The translations under genes were made by a program, and so were the position numbers. The notes under the pieces are model-generated. The model had not been told where the DNA came from. It worked only from the letters and a program-made list of their open reading frames with translations, and made no database searches. A stretch of 64,000 nt of DNA, from NCBI GenBank assembly GCA_002794775.1, contig NBAY01000012.1, positions 439,001 through 503,000 of the forward strand, read 5' to 3'. Origin of the DNA: Porodaedalea pini. Its lineage: Eukaryota; Basidiomycota; Agaricomycetes; Hymenochaetales; Hymenochaetaceae. Numbering within the stretch: position 1 is the stretch's first letter; every line of letters begins with the position of its first letter. This document shows, in pieces, positions 33,310-45,608 of this stretch.

Positions 33310-33727
33310 CTTGCAGCTGAAGTTCTGCTCTGACGGGAAATCGACCCCTAAGTGTGTTCTTCTGTAGACACGAGTCGACGACAGTGTTGCGATCCCGCGG
33401 GGACTAATCGGGAACAAGAGAAATTAGTCAGAATATCGTGACGCTGAAGTAATGAGAAGGCTTCTAAGTTCTATCACTGTATCAGCAGAAATACTACTTT
33501 TTGGCATCCCGTGACGATTCTACTTAGCCCATTCCGGGGGATCGGATGCACAACACTGCGCCGACATGCTCACGGAATGGTCGGAATTCAGTCGTGGCGG
33601 AGAGGGATCCTCATGAGACCGCGGCTCAAATGCGACAGCACTCGAAGACGTTTAACTTTAAGAATTCTCTTGTTTCTCAGTCACATGCCGCTCATAGTAG
33701 CGTTCCAGATACATACACAAATTAGTA
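33310..33727. other. Tandem intergenic region
   Basis: Promoter of the decarboxylase gene and 3' UTR of the upstream Bzz1-type gene, both on the minus strand. No other feature seen. Confidence 0.55.
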
Positions 33728-36700
33728 TTATACCAACTCGACCTTTGCAGTAGTGAGTCTCACCTACTCTACCGACGACGAAGTCAATACTCACATAATT
33801 GCTAGGGAATATGCCCCTTTTGCCCGTCGAATCGTACCCTATTAAGCAGGAGACAGAGTAAGTACACTCTAAGAGACGTAGAGAAGGGGCCAGGAGAAAA
33901 GAACCGACCTTCCCACCACCCGTCTGCGTAGTGCTGTCCGCCACCCGCACCAGAAGAAAGCTCGTACATCGCGCCCTCCTCGATATTGATCTCGTCGGGC
34001 CCGCCAGCCTGGTATGCGTACACCCCTCGGACTGCACATAACACAAGCACATTCGACGGCTTAGGAACGTGATGCGAAATTAAGTCTGGTTAACTCACCA
34101 AACTTTCCTGAGCCCAGCATTTTCGGCTTCGTGATGACAGGGACCTGAGGCGCGGCATTCTCGCCGATGACTTCGATGTATGAGGCGGGAACTAGACCCT
34201 TTCCGCCCTTAGCGTCTGCTACTTTTATCCACCCCGACCCGTCGTCGTCCTCAATCACTTGAACAGTCAAACCCTCTAAAACATTTTATCAAAATGAGGT
34301 GAGCTAGCTTTTGTTTCTTAATTGATACTGACCAGTGACGGCAAGCTCGAACGGTGATGTTGGAGTGAAATCGTACAGTACACGCGCTTGTGGGTAGGCT
34401 TCGTCTGGTACAGTGTGCGGGCGGGAAAACGAAGAGGAATTCAACATCGATGACGACGAGACGGATGAGACCGTTGACGCTAGGAAGCGAAAGCAGATGA
34501 CTCGTAATCGAGTCTTGTAAAGATCAATGAAGCAATATCATACCTCGAGAATCTGCCCTGGACAAGTTTGCACCCTGGACAGCACCCGGAATTTTTGACA
34601 AGCGCTTGCCACCACCACAGCTAGCAGGGACCTTGAGCTCACACTTCGCATGCACGCACAACCCGCAGGTTTTGCAAGTCTTTCCTTGCTTGCTCAATCC
34701 CCAAATCGAAGACTGCCAGCACCTGTCAGCAAGGCGTAGAGTGAAAAAAAGGAAGTCCTCTCGCCTTGCAATACCCGCATGTTGTTGGTATGGAGAATGA
34801 TGTGGACTTGAAGTTGTGGGGACTTTGAGAACCCTCGTCGCCTAACAAGATCAATATCAATTAGCGAAGGACGCGAGTCACGAAAGGAGCAGCAAACCTG
34901 CTAAAGCATCACCAATAGTGTCTATCTCTGCATTAAGTATCGTAGCGGAGAATTCCAGGAGTGTTATCTGGTGTTGTACACCAAGATAATCCTGTATTTT
35001 TCAGTCAGTAGTTGCAGCCCCAAAGTGTCAAGTAGATACTGACGTTCATGATATCATCCACCGCTCCAAGGCTACGGTCATTCATATACGTCGATACGAT
35101 ATTTGATAATTTGTCCACGTCCTTTCCTTTCGAAATACCTAAGTCCTACTTCCAAGATGGTCTGTAAATATTGACTCACTTTTAAAATTAATAAGACCGG
35201 CGACTTCCTGCAACTTCTCCCGGCAGCGCGAGAGTTTGTTCTGGAGGACAACCTTGGGCGCAGGTTCCACGACCATTTCGCCCGTGTCGTAATACCCGGT
35301 ACAGGGCTCCCAGTCCCAGTCATTCGGGACGTTGAATGCACGCAAATTGTATGTGATGTACAGATCCTGATCTGGTGACGGGTTAACGCCCTCCAGAGCC
35401 TCACGTACGCGATCAACTCGGTTCTGGAGCGTAGTGAGATGCGTCGTCTGCAATGCTTGCGCTTGAAGGAGAATAGACACGAGTCCTGCAATGAGGTTTG
35501 CCTGCAGGCGTTCTGCAAAGACAGTTTAGTAGTTGCAGGCAAAGCATGCTTGGACCTTACGGAAGTCCTAGAAGAACACAAGATAAGGCCCCGCTATAAG
35601 TCAACAGTACTTTAACGCACGTTCTCGATGAGCGGGAGATCTTCTAAATAAAATCTGCCTTTCGTTCTGTTGGCGATGGCTGTGGAAACTATGAAGGTGC
35701 TGCGTACATATTCAGCAGCATGATTACGAACTGGGGATAAATCGCATACGTACTTCTTGCTATTCTGCATGTCTACCATCTGCGTCTCAAATTGCTTTGC
35801 AGCGCGGCTTGCGTGCTTGTCGTCCTGTGAGCGGTCCTGGTGCGCTCACGCTTTAACTCGCGCGTTCAATGAGGAACATATACAGTGTGAATTATGCTCA
35901 CCTGCTTGCGACGGTAAGACTCGACCTCCAAGCACTCTTCGTCGTACTGAACCAACGACTAAGCAAATTGATTCTTGAGATGCACGTGTGCGTCCTCACC
36001 TTCTGCTTCATCTAGAAGAGACAGCGTGTGTTTCGTCACTAAAGTATCATCAGCGACGTAGGGATGACTAGCCTTCTGCCGATCGGCATACACCTTGTCC
36101 CTGTCAGAAAGCAACTTCTGATAGAATTGGTATTGCTGTATCACCGGACATTAGTTTGGAAGTAACCACCGAGTACACCAGAGGAGCATGCCTTCGTCTT
36201 CATGTCCTCATGCTTCTTCTCAAGTGTCTTCGTCGCATCTGCGATCTGCGTGATCAAGGCATCAGAAAGGGTTGAGTGATCTTGGGCGGTACTGTCCAGG
36301 GAGCTGACGAGTTGGCCATATGCCTTGTCGAGAGTGCTTGAAACAGGTCACAATAAAAAGCCACAACAATGTTTGGGTATATCACGCACTTTAAACGCAG
36401 CGTATCCTCACCCCATGCAGTCGACGGGTCATCGCCGAGAACGAGAGACGCCACTCGCTTGGCCTTCCTGTCCGCCGCTTTCTTTGCCAATACAGACAGC
36501 TTCCCAGAGTACTCTTTCTCGAGAGCCGCCCTATCTTTGTAGATCTCCCTGACCTATTCACGCAACAATCAGGGCGTGTTTCCTAAAGTGCAATCAACAC
36601 GCTCTTACGTCGCTGAGCAACCCGAGTTGTGCGTCCGAGAGCGCGGCAATTCGATCGACTTGGTCCTGTAATATAGTTGGATCACACGCACAGTTGCATT

Positions 36701-36755
36701 TATGGAGTGGAATACATACTGGTAGCGCATCTCCATACAGCTTTCCTAAGGACAT
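33728..36755 (-). CDS. BZZ1: Bzz1-type actin regulator: F-BAR, C1 and two SH3 domains
   Basis: A 654-residue protein that links curved membrane to WASP/Arp2/3 actin assembly at endocytic patches. 19 exons in transcription order: 36755-36720, 36665-36609, 36553-36390, 36336-36192, 36135-36073, 35958-35902, 35836-35754, 35699-35621, 35567-35561 (7 nt), 35512-35180, 35138-35044, 34991-34898, 34841-34765, 34712-34544, 34479-34333, 34275-34099, 34031-33909, 33838-33795, 33742-33728. F-BAR domain about residues 5-290 (KLLSDRDKVYADR, YDEECLEVESYRRKQ, FIVSTAIANRTKGRFY); C1 zinc finger near 410-460 (HNFKSTSFSIPTTCGYCK, CKTCGLCVHAKCE); SH3 domains near 515-570 (ARVLYDF, GLVPASYIEV) and 595-654 (VRGVYAY, GWWEG, FPSNYVELV). 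Three introns need GC donors (AAG|GCATGC, AAG|GCTAGT, AAG|GCGAGA); the second, 114 nt long, is the least sure. Shares a 183-bp divergent promoter with the next gene. Confidence 0.88.
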
Positions 36756-36938
36756 CGTGGACGGAGTTAAAGAGAACAAGAGTCGCGGCGGTGCAGCGCG
36801 ATCCTACATACTACATAGGCGGCGCGCGTCAACGATACATTTTAGTACTCGTGAGAAATGTCGATCATTGCCGAGGCTATAAATATGGTGCTAGAAGAGC
36901 TGGCTATCTTCAGCGACTCATGACAGCTCACTTTCACG
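36756..36938. promoter_or_regulatory. Compact divergent promoter, BZZ1 and Kre9-like gene
   Basis: Only 183 bp separate the two start codons. A TATAAATA element at 36878-36885 serves the plus-strand gene; none is evident for BZZ1. Confidence 0.6.
36878..36885 (+). promoter_or_regulatory. TATA box of Kre9-like gene
   Basis: TATAAATA 54-61 bases before the ATG at 36939. Confidence 0.55.
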
Positions 36939-37855
36939 ATGTTCGCGTTCATGACCCCTTTCACGACCATCCTCTTCGTCGCAGCTGCATGCGTTGTGCG
37001 TCTTGTTGAGGCTGTTCCGCTGACTGCGAGCGAGACGCGAAGGGACGTTGCGGACCCGCCCGTGACTGCCCCGAATGCTTCGACAGTGTGGGTCGTAGGC
37101 GAGACGCAAACAGTCGTTTGGTGAGCATACCATTGACCTCGAGTGACATTACATTCTTATATTGGCGTAGGGATATATCGAATTTGCCTGACCAAATTAC
37201 GAACACGAATGGCACGGTCCTGCTGGGCTTCGTGAACGATACGACCAGCGGCGAGCATCTCATGACTGGTGAGCATCACACTTTACACCATATAAATTAT
37301 TTAAACTTTTATATACTTCGTAGATAATCCCCTTGCCTCCGGCTTTGACATTAGGAATGGGTCCGTCGACATCGTGGTTCCGGACGTTGAACCGAGGACG
37401 GACTACATCATAGCGCGTGCGTATCGAATGACCCCTCTGCCCTCATCTCAGTTCACTAAAAGCTTTTCATTCCAGTACTTGGAGATTCGGGAAACATATC
37501 GGACAAGTTCACTATAAAGAGTTCGTCTAGTTCTGCTACTTCTTCAGCAGGCCCGTCAGCGACCAGCTCTTCTGTGGTGTTCGAGTCCGAATCCGGCATG
37601 TCGTCCGAGTCAATTTCATCGTCTAGTGCAAGCGCTGCATCCGAGATCTCAACGTCTCCGGCCATGTCAACCTTAAGTACATCGGCTTCGTCAGGTACAT
37701 TGGCAGCATTGTCGTCGCAGTCCTCTGCCTCCGGGACAGCGTTAGCGTCCCAGAGCAGCGCGAGCACAAGCACTTCTGCAGCTCGCACGCAGACGTCATT
37801 CTCACGACTCGTGCAATTCACCATATTGATACTCTGCATCTTTATCCTCGCCTAA
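36939..37855 (+). CDS. Ser/Thr-rich GPI-anchored Kre9/KNH-like cell-wall protein
   Basis: A 250-residue surface protein from exons 36939-37120, 37171-37268, 37324-37416 and 37476-37855. Signal peptide of about 26 residues, followed by a dibasic site in SETRRDVADPP. The folded part, about residues 45-135, has the KNH/Kre9 pattern (STVWVVGETQTVVWD, NGTVLLGF, PLASGFDI, VDIVVPDVEPRTDYII, LGDSGNISDKFTI), as in the Ser-Thr-rich GPI-anchored membrane family. The remainder is over 40 percent Ser/Thr and certainly heavily O-glycosylated. The last 14 residues are hydrophobic (FTILILCIFILA), a GPI signal. Relatives act in beta-1,6-glucan or wall organisation, but molecular activity is unknown. Confidence 0.88.
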
Positions 37856-38137
37856 GCGTGACTTTTTCTCAATTCCTTTCTCCGTATTTAACGATTGCGT
37901 CTTCTTGGACTGATACGACACGGCATGGATCCTATAATTCCCCACTCATGAACATTTTTTATAACGAGCACGTCTTACGTTGGATTCTAGTTGGAAATCA
38001 TGTATTTGATAGTAGTTTCTTTTTCTCGGTGAAGTCGACTTCGTATTCTCTGGAAATAAATCTGCTGTATTGTTTGATCTATGCGGGAATGATTACGTAA
38101 GGCTGATAAAGCCAGCCTTAAATGGATATATATCAGC

Positions 38138-39482
38138 ATGGTCGACGTCGCCGCTGATCATCGGCTCTCAACGTTCCACATCGTCGACAACAGCAAGCAT
38201 AATAATCACAGCCGCATGGCTGCACGAATACGAGAGGTATGGGCGTCCAACCTCGACGTAGAGATGCGTGCTATCCGCGACACCGTTGAGCGCTACCCAT
38301 ATGTGGCCATGGTGAGTATCCAGAGCCTCCCGCTCGTTGTCGAAGTTCTGACCCCTCCACGGCGCAGGATACAGAATTCCCCGGCGTTGTTGCACGCCCA
38401 ATTGGCACATTTCGGACATCCTCGGATTACCACTACCAGACGATGCGCTGTAACGTCGACCTCCTCAAAATCATACAAATCGGCTTGACGCTGAGCGACG
38501 AGGATGGCAACCTGCCCGAGGAGACATGCACGTGGCAATTCAATTTCCAGTTTGACCTATCGGAGGACATGTTCAGCCCAGACTCTATCGAGCTCTTGCG
38601 TGAATCCGGCATCAACTTCCAGCGTCATCTTACGGAGGGCATACAACCAAACGACTTTGCGGAGCTGCTCATCACGTCCGGGCTTGTGCTCACGGACGAT
38701 ACAAAATGGATCTCCTTCCATAGGTGCGGACTTCGTTAGTACCAAATTTCAGACTAGCTGAAGGTTTGCTAGTGGCTATGATTTCGGGTATCTTGTCAAA
38801 CTATTATCTTGCATTCCATTGCCGACAATGGAAGAAGACTTCTTCGACCTGTTCTCATTGTGGTTCCCGACGGTGTACGATGTGAAGTACATGATGCGAT
38901 CATGTAAACTGAGGGGCGGGCTGCAGGACCTGGCAAAAGTACTGGACGTACGTTTTGTACAGCTCTTCTGTCATTCTGCATATTCACATATTATAGGTCG
39001 TCCGTATTGGTCCCATACACCAAGCTGGGTCGGATTCCCTTTTGACCTCATCCGTTTTCTTCAAGATGCGCGAACTGTACTATGATGACCTACTTGATGA
39101 GGCCGAATACAACGGGAAGCTTTATGGGCTGGGCAAGACCGCTGTGCAGCTGACGAATGGCACGTATGACACGCAGTCCGCACACGGCCTTGCGCAGTAC
39201 GGACGCACCGCAGTAACGAGCGCGGAGCGGGAACGGACACCTCCCCGCGATCAGGCTGGCGTGGTGTCTCAGGGGCAATCGCAGCAGGGTGCGAACCAGC
39301 AACAGGGGATGAGCCTCGGAGGGCCAGGTATGCTTGGCGGAGGCCCAGCATCCCTCCCGACTCCTGGAGGCCCGGGGATGGGTGGCTTCCCAAATACGCT
39401 CGGTTCGCCATACGGTGCGATTCCTGTCGGCGTCAACGGAGCGTACCACCTGCGGCAGATTGGTGTGGGTGGCGACCGGTGA
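38138..39482 (+). CDS. POP2: CCR4-NOT complex deadenylase, Pop2/Caf1
   Basis: A 396-residue DEDD-type 3' exonuclease that shortens poly(A) tails in the CCR4-NOT complex. Exons 38138-38311, 38368-38723, 38773-38947, 38997-39482. Catalytic residues are all present: D59 and E61 (DTEFPG, split from VAM by an intron), D180 (FHSGYDFGYL), H243 and D248 (HQAGSDS). IREVWASNLDVEM opens the domain. After residue 270 comes a tail rich in Gly, Gln and Pro (GLGKTAVQLTNGTYDTQ, QGANQQQGMSLGG), common in basidiomycete Caf1 proteins. The first ATG adds 26 residues before MAARIREVW; a start at 38216 is possible. Confidence 0.94.
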
Positions 39483-40109
39483 CGGGACACTTGGGTTGTA
39501 GATTGTATATATGCTTCTCGCTTTGGGATGTGGACATGCTCTTGTTATCACTGTATCGAGTGCCATACTCCTGTTGCTCTGTATCCTGTTGGTATCTATT
39601 TATTTTCATGATTTTGCTCCATCTATGCCAGTTCGAAGATGTGCACTGGTGCGATTCAAGTTGATGCTATCCCAACTTATACAATCGCTTGTGCTACCAT
39701 GTCAGTGTCCATTCTTATATTCACCACTGTTCGGTACGGCTGCCAACTTGTGAACCACCTAGACGCAAAATTCTGTAATGAGTCGTGAATCGGTAAGGGA
39801 AAAAAATGAAGAAGACCATGCAAGTAGGCTACGTATTTCAGAAAGATATTGCAAGACGACCGGGTAAAACAGCAAGCTGTCGGCTGTAGATCTCTTTGAA
39901 CTATATAGTACAGTGTTTCCATGTTGTTGAGTGTCAATAGCGTAAGTACAGTGAAGCGATCATTAGGGAGCCATGCGTGGATAGTGAAATGAGATGGTGT
40001 AAACATGCATCGTAAAATCGTATCCATAAAAAACTGTGTAATGTTCTGAAGCCGCAAATATGAATAAGGGGAAAGAGAGAAGGTTGGCGGGGCTGCTTAC
40101 CGTCGACGA
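39483..40109. other. Convergent 3' intergenic region
   Basis: 627 bp between POP2 (plus) and the unknown gene (minus). AT-rich and without a supported ORF; presumably two 3' UTRs and terminators. Confidence 0.55.
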
Positions 40110-41490
40110 TCAAAGCTCGGGAAGAGCATACCTCCGAGCGAGCTTGTGAAGTGATTCTCCAGAAGCGTGTCCAGATTTACCCTTAGGCAAAGGGAATAAC
40201 GAGGGTCTCTCGAGTAAAGGGGTGAATGGGGCCTTTGACCCACTGCTGCCATCTGTCTTCCGTGAAGTTGGTTTCCAAGCTGCTCCTTGTCTCCTGCCAG
40301 ACCTCTTCACTTGAGAAGCTGAGAGGGATCTAAAAGAAGTCCGAGAGGTCTCTTGCTTGACATGGGCTGCTGTGGAAGAGCTAGGCTTAGGCCTCCCTGT
40401 AACGTGGCTTGTGACCTTTTGGGTATGTCTGCGCTGAGAGTGATCTTGATTGTGTACTATTTTTGCGACCTTCTGTAAAGTAGATGATTGTATAGACAAG
40501 TCTAGCATTGTTCAAGATACTCTAAGCAGGTGTGTCTTCAATCAAAACTAAATTGACATACCGGAACTGCTTTCTTCCTCAGAAAGATCTGCAATGTTCA
40601 CTCTGGGACCACTGAGAAGTACCTGCATCTCATGCTCAATGTCTGCAGGATTTTAAACTACAACATTATGAGGAAGAGGGAAAGATGTTTTCCTGTCCGA
40701 ACTTGCGACTGGTCCGTCCTTGCCATGCCTGCTAACAGCGGATTCTTTATCCCCTCAAAACAAATGAACAAAATCAATATTAGCAAATAAGGGATTGAGT
40801 GGAGACTACCTTTCATGGAAGTCAGATGACGGCCTTTCATGCAAAGATCACCAAGAGGAACAGAAGTATGGGCTAACCGGACTCTCTGAAGTTGCAATTT
40901 TTTTGATTGCTTGTCCCGAGCAATGGCACTTCCATGAAATGGTTCAATACGAATTGTCCCTTTAAGAAGCATTGCTGACGCTGCAAAGACGGTTGCAGTT
41001 GGCCACTTAGAGACATCACGAAATGGAAGACCTCTTGGCCAGCCCAGAATAATGCATCCTCGACTTTCTAACCATGTTTCAGCTAGCTATCAACAAGTAT
41101 ATAGAGAAATGTGTCATTAAGGCTAAATCTGTATACTAGTCTAGTTTACTCACTTGAACAAAAAGCTTTGGCAACTGCATGTATGGTTTCCCTCTAAAGA
41201 GAATGCCATTCTGTGTCAGGAGTTGGATCAGCATTCGTGAAAGGAGGCTATCCATAAGATCGGCTTCATCCTTCTCGACAGATCCCACTCTTGTGCCTCG
41301 AAGTCCGTGTTTACGACAATACTCAATGTTCTCTCTCTATATCTCCGGATTATTGCACTGTTGACTCTTAAGTGAAATATTTTACATGAGAATACATTAC
41401 AGTACATACTTTAGCAATTAAATTTGTGTTGAGTTCGGCCCATTCATCGTAGGATGGAGTACTGGTGGATCCATTGTGTGATGTAGGCAT
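40110..41490 (-). CDS. Hypothetical protein, 354 residues, unrecognised family
   Basis: Six exons in transcription order: 41490-41410, 41336-41154, 41086-40810, 40753-40703, 40642-40562, 40501-40110; all phases agree. The N-terminus (STSTPSYDEWAELNTNL) is polar. A globular part follows at about residues 30-180, with RENIEYCRKHGLRG, LLTQNGILFRGKPYMQLP, LAETWLESRGCIILGWPRGLPF and RDVSKWPTATVFAASAMLL. From about residue 185 on the protein is basic, Ser/Lys/Arg-rich and probably disordered, with nuclear-localisation-like clusters. I do not recognise the family. The coherent splicing and protein-like middle argue for a real gene. A longer upstream ATG at 41574 is in another frame and could form a small upstream ORF. 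Divergent from PRP6 across 305 bp. Confidence 0.65.
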
Positions 41491-41795
41491 ATAGTGTCAA
41501 TACAGTATCTTTGGCTGCAGAAGAAGAGCCTCGTTGTTGCGCCATTTGGAGAGCACAGCAGAGTCTGACTAGTACAGTGAGTTCAGTTTGAACCCACCGC
41601 CAAGAACATTTGTGCTCACATGCATCGTGAGACGTGGCTACTAAAAACATACTTTGAGATCACCTCACTGGCAAGTTGTGGCAACCAAGCCGATTTCCTC
41701 TTACCTCTTCTCACCATTCCTCCTGGAAGCAAGGCGTGTCTTTTGGAGGACAGTTTCTGCCAAATTACGACAACTCTCGCTTACAGTGGTCAATC
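41491..41795. promoter_or_regulatory. Divergent promoter region, hypothetical gene and PRP6
   Basis: 305 bp between two outward-facing start codons; no clear TATA box on either side, as is usual for housekeeping genes. Confidence 0.5.
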
Positions 41796-44700
41796 ATGGC
41801 GAACAAACCCAACAAATTAGCCTTCTTGTCTCAACCTGCTCCTGCTTCCTATGTTGCTGGTCTCGGTCGAGGAGCCTCTGGATTTACAACGCGGTCAGAT
41901 ATTGGTCCAGCCAGAGAAGGGCCTTCGGCAGAAACTATAGCGTACGTGATCTATGATTTTGCTGATACCTTAATGACTTCCTGACATTGTGTTGATCAGC
42001 GAGGCGCAAGCAAAGCGCGGCGAGGAGGTCGAGTATGACCCTGACCAATTCCAGGACCCGGACAATGAGATGGGTCTCTTTGCCGGTATGACTTATGAGG
42101 CGGATGACGAAGAGGCGGATCGCATTTATGAATCGGTGGACCAGAACATGGACGCCCGACGGCGAGCGCGAAGGTGTGTGCGCCTGGTTAGTCAGCTTTT
42201 GTTTCTTCCAGGACCGTCTAATGTTACTCTCTTCCGGCACACAGGGAAAAACGTGAGGCAGAGGAGCTGGCGAAGCACCGTGCAGAGCGTCCAAAGATCC
42301 AGCAGCAATTTGCCGACCTCAAGAGAGGGCTTTCTTCGGTGACGGACGAGGAATGGGATAGCATTCCGGAGGTAGGAAATCTCACACGAAAGAAGAGGAA
42401 AAAGGATGAACGGAGCTTTGTGGTACCGGATAGCGTGCTTGTTGGTGACAGGTCTAAGAACGAGTATGAGAGTGCACTGGACCCTATGGAGCAGGTGTGT
42501 TCTTTTCCTTCAAAGCGAGATTTCTAGCTGATGAATTCCGCGTAGACCAATGGCCTTGTTACTCCCGCAGAATCTGGCACTCTCACCAACTTCGTGGAGA
42601 TTGGTCAAGCTCGTGACAAAATCCTTTCGCTCAAGCTTGATCAAATTTCTGGCACTTCCACAGCTTCCGGCACTTCTACCTCTATCGACCCGAAGGGCTA
42701 CCTGACAGATCTTGCCAGCGTTGTGCACAAAACTGATGCCGAAATAGGCGACATCAAGCGCGCACGCATGCTGTTCGACTCACTAGTGAAGTCGAACCCG
42801 AAGCATGCTCCTGGTTGGATAGCTGCTGCTTGCGTCGAAGAACACGCCGGTCGTATGGTTGCCGCTCGTAAACTCATAAAAGCGGGCTGCGAGCACTGCC
42901 CAAAGAGTGAAGATGTATGGTTAGAGGCTGCAAGGCTACATGTGCGTCATGTCCATAGCAATAATTCACTTCGACTGATTAACTGTTTGCTAGAATACAC
43001 AAGATGCCAAAGTCATACTGGCTAATGCTGTACAACACGTGCCGCAGAGCGTGAAGATCTGGTTGAAAGCTGCTTCGTTGGAACAAGAGACCAAATCCAA
43101 GAAGCGTGTGTTGCGAAAAGGTATGTTTGGTGATAAACTGTTCTGTTTCTGCAAGTTTCTGACCATTCTATCGCGCAGCTCTTGAACAGATTCCGAATTC
43201 TGTACGATTGTGGAAAGAAACAGTCAACCTCGAAGAGTCTATAACAGATGCTCGCATCATCCTTGCTCGTGCGGTCGAGGTTATTCCCTTATCTGTAGAG
43301 CTTTGGCTTGCTCTGGCTCGGCTCGAAACACCCGAGAAAGCTAAAGCCGTGCTCAACAAAGCGCGCAAGGCTATTCCGACGTCGCATGAAATCTGGATAG
43401 CTGCTGGTCGCCTGCTCGAGCAGGAGGCACACGCGGTGGGGAAGACGGAAGTGCAGCGCACGAAGGAGCTCGAACTCGTCGACAAGACGATCGAGGCCGG
43501 TGTGCGCGAGCTGCGTCGGCACCAGGTGCTGCTCACTCGTGAGCAATGGCTGAAGGAGGCGGAGCGCTGTGAGAGCGAGGGCTCGCCGCGCACGTGTGAG
43601 GCGATCATTAAGGCGACAGTGGGCATGGAAGTCGAGGAGGAGGACCGACTCGACACGTGGGTGGGCGACGCGGAGAGTGCAGAGGAGAGGGGCATGATCG
43701 GCTCGGCTCGAGCAATCCTTGCGTACGCTCTCAAGGTTTTCCCCGATCGGCGAATGCTATGGGAGAAGGCTGCGGCTCTTGAGAAGGCGCACGGAACTCG
43801 GTAAGTCTCTATGCTACTAGTCGAGGCAGAATTATACTAAGTCATGTTTTAGTGAATCGCTGGATGCTGTTCTCGCACGTGCAGTGCACCACTGTCCTCA
43901 AGCGGAGGACCTCTGGCTCATGTCCGCCAAGGAGAAATGGCTAGCAGACGACGTCCCAGGGGCACGCGAAGTCCTTGAGAGAGCTTTCGTGGCGAATCCG
44001 GACAGCGAGAAGATTTGGCTGGCCGCTGTCAAGCTCGAAGCGGAGAATGGCGAGTATGAGGTCGCACGGGAGCTGCTCACGCGTGCAAGGAAGGTGGCAG
44101 ATACACAGAGGGTAAGCGCCCAATCACTTATCGCTCTGCGAAGGAGATTGCTGATATATTTCAACAGATTTGGATGAAATCTGCGGTCTTCGAGCGGCAG
44201 CAAGGCCAGATCGCCACAGCACTTTCTATCCTCGAGACAGCCTTGAAGAAATACCCAAAGTTCGGAAAGCTCTACATGATTCAAGGCCAGATCCACCAAG
44301 CCAACACTGACTACGGCGCCGCACGCGCCTCTTTCGCCGCCGGTCTAAAGGCCTGCCCAAAGGAAGTGACGCTCTGGATCCTCGCGAGCCGGCTCGAGGA
44401 GGCCGACGGGAAGAGCATCAAGGCTCGCTCTCTACTTGACAAGGCCCGGCTCGTGAACCCAGGCAACGACGTGCTGTGGGCGGAGGCCGTTGGCGTCGAG
44501 GAGCGCGCGGGCAGTGCGCAGCAAGCGAAGACGGTACTTGCGCGCGGGCTGCAGGAGTGTCCTGCCTCGGGCACGCTATGGGCGCTCGCGATCTGGGCGG
44601 AGCCGCGCCCAACGCGGAAAGCGCGTTCCGCGGACGCGTTGAGGAAGTGTGCCGGAGATGCACAGGTCATCTGTGCCGTAGCGAGGCTGTTTTGGGCGGA

Positions 44701-45022
44701 GAGGAAGGTGGAGAAGGCGCGGCAGTGGTTTGCGCGTGCGTGTGCGACGGATGCGGACCGCGGGGATTGTTGGGGCTGGTGGTTGCGCTTTGAGCGGGAG
44801 CACGGGACTACTGTGCGTTTTCTTCGCTTTCCTCCGTCTGCTAAATCAAGAAAATTACTCATTTCGTATGTATTGCAGGAGCACCAACAAGAAGTGATCG
44901 ACCGCTGCGTGGCGGCGGAACCGCATCACGGGCCCGTGTGGCAGGCGATCGCGAAGGACCCGGCGCACTTCGGGAAGAAGACGAAGGAAGTGCTCGAGCT
45001 CGTCGCGAACGCGCTGGAATGA
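41796..45022 (+). CDS. PRP6: Pre-mRNA splicing factor Prp6 (U4/U6.U5 tri-snRNP)
   Basis: A 920-residue HAT/TPR-repeat scaffold (fission yeast Prp1/Zer1, human PRPF6) that bridges U5 and U4/U6 snRNPs. Exons 41796-41941, 42000-42173, 42245-42494, 42546-42941, 42994-43120, 43179-43800, 43853-44111, 44168-44812, 44879-45022. The N-terminal PRP1 domain is plain: [76 protein letters not shown]. From about residue 260, more than a dozen HAT repeats follow ([55 protein letters not shown] and similar) to the end. Length is close to human PRPF6 (941). It is the only splicing factor in a window notable for microexons and GC-AG introns, a coincidence only. Confidence 0.96.
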
Positions 45023-45608
45023 TCACTTCTCTCCTTATTTGTTCCTCTGCTCCCATTAATATTTGGAGTCTGACGGCCCTCGTCTTGGCGGGAAGTCACC
45101 AAGCCCGTTGTTTACGCTTCGGATCATTGATCGTTCGTGGGTTCTGTCCCGTCAATGCGTGTCGATCGGCTGGGCGGGATTTGCGGGCGGCTTGGCTTTG
45201 GCAACGGACTTACTAGTGGGTTGTTGATGTGTGGGCGTGTGGGTGTATATCGGTCTCTATACGCTGTACTAACAATCATAGCTCTTTTCTTCCTCACATT
45301 CTGCACCAGAGAATAAGAAAGAAAGAAGAATCGTTATTTCGTCAAGACATTGATACTATGATAGCAACAACCACGTGAGGGATTATCGTACAGCTACAAC
45401 TTCAAAAATCACATGGCCATGGACAAGACCGGTAAGAAAAAAGAAAATCACGGAGTAGAAGCTACAGGGATATGAATAGCATAACACAGCATAAGTGGGC
45501 AAACAAGGAGTTTTAAAAAAAGATGAGGGACTTAGAAATCGAGCCCGAGAGCCCGAGAGACCGGAGCTGACGCCAGGCTTAAGCTAAAGCTGAAGCTCAA
45601 ATTCGGTC
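45023..45608. other. Convergent 3' intergenic region
   Basis: Between PRP6 (plus) and the transporter gene (minus). No gene seen. Confidence 0.55.

Noticed and set aside
41410..41574. Alternative start MAQQRGSSS for the hypothetical gene
   Set aside because: Its frame ends after 33 codons without a workable donor, while the ATG at 41490 splices in phase to the conserved-looking RENIEYC exon.
43168..44862. Long minus-strand Ser-rich frames opposite PRP6
   Set aside because: Antisense shadows of the GC-rich HAT repeats; PRP6 reads through with consistent splicing.
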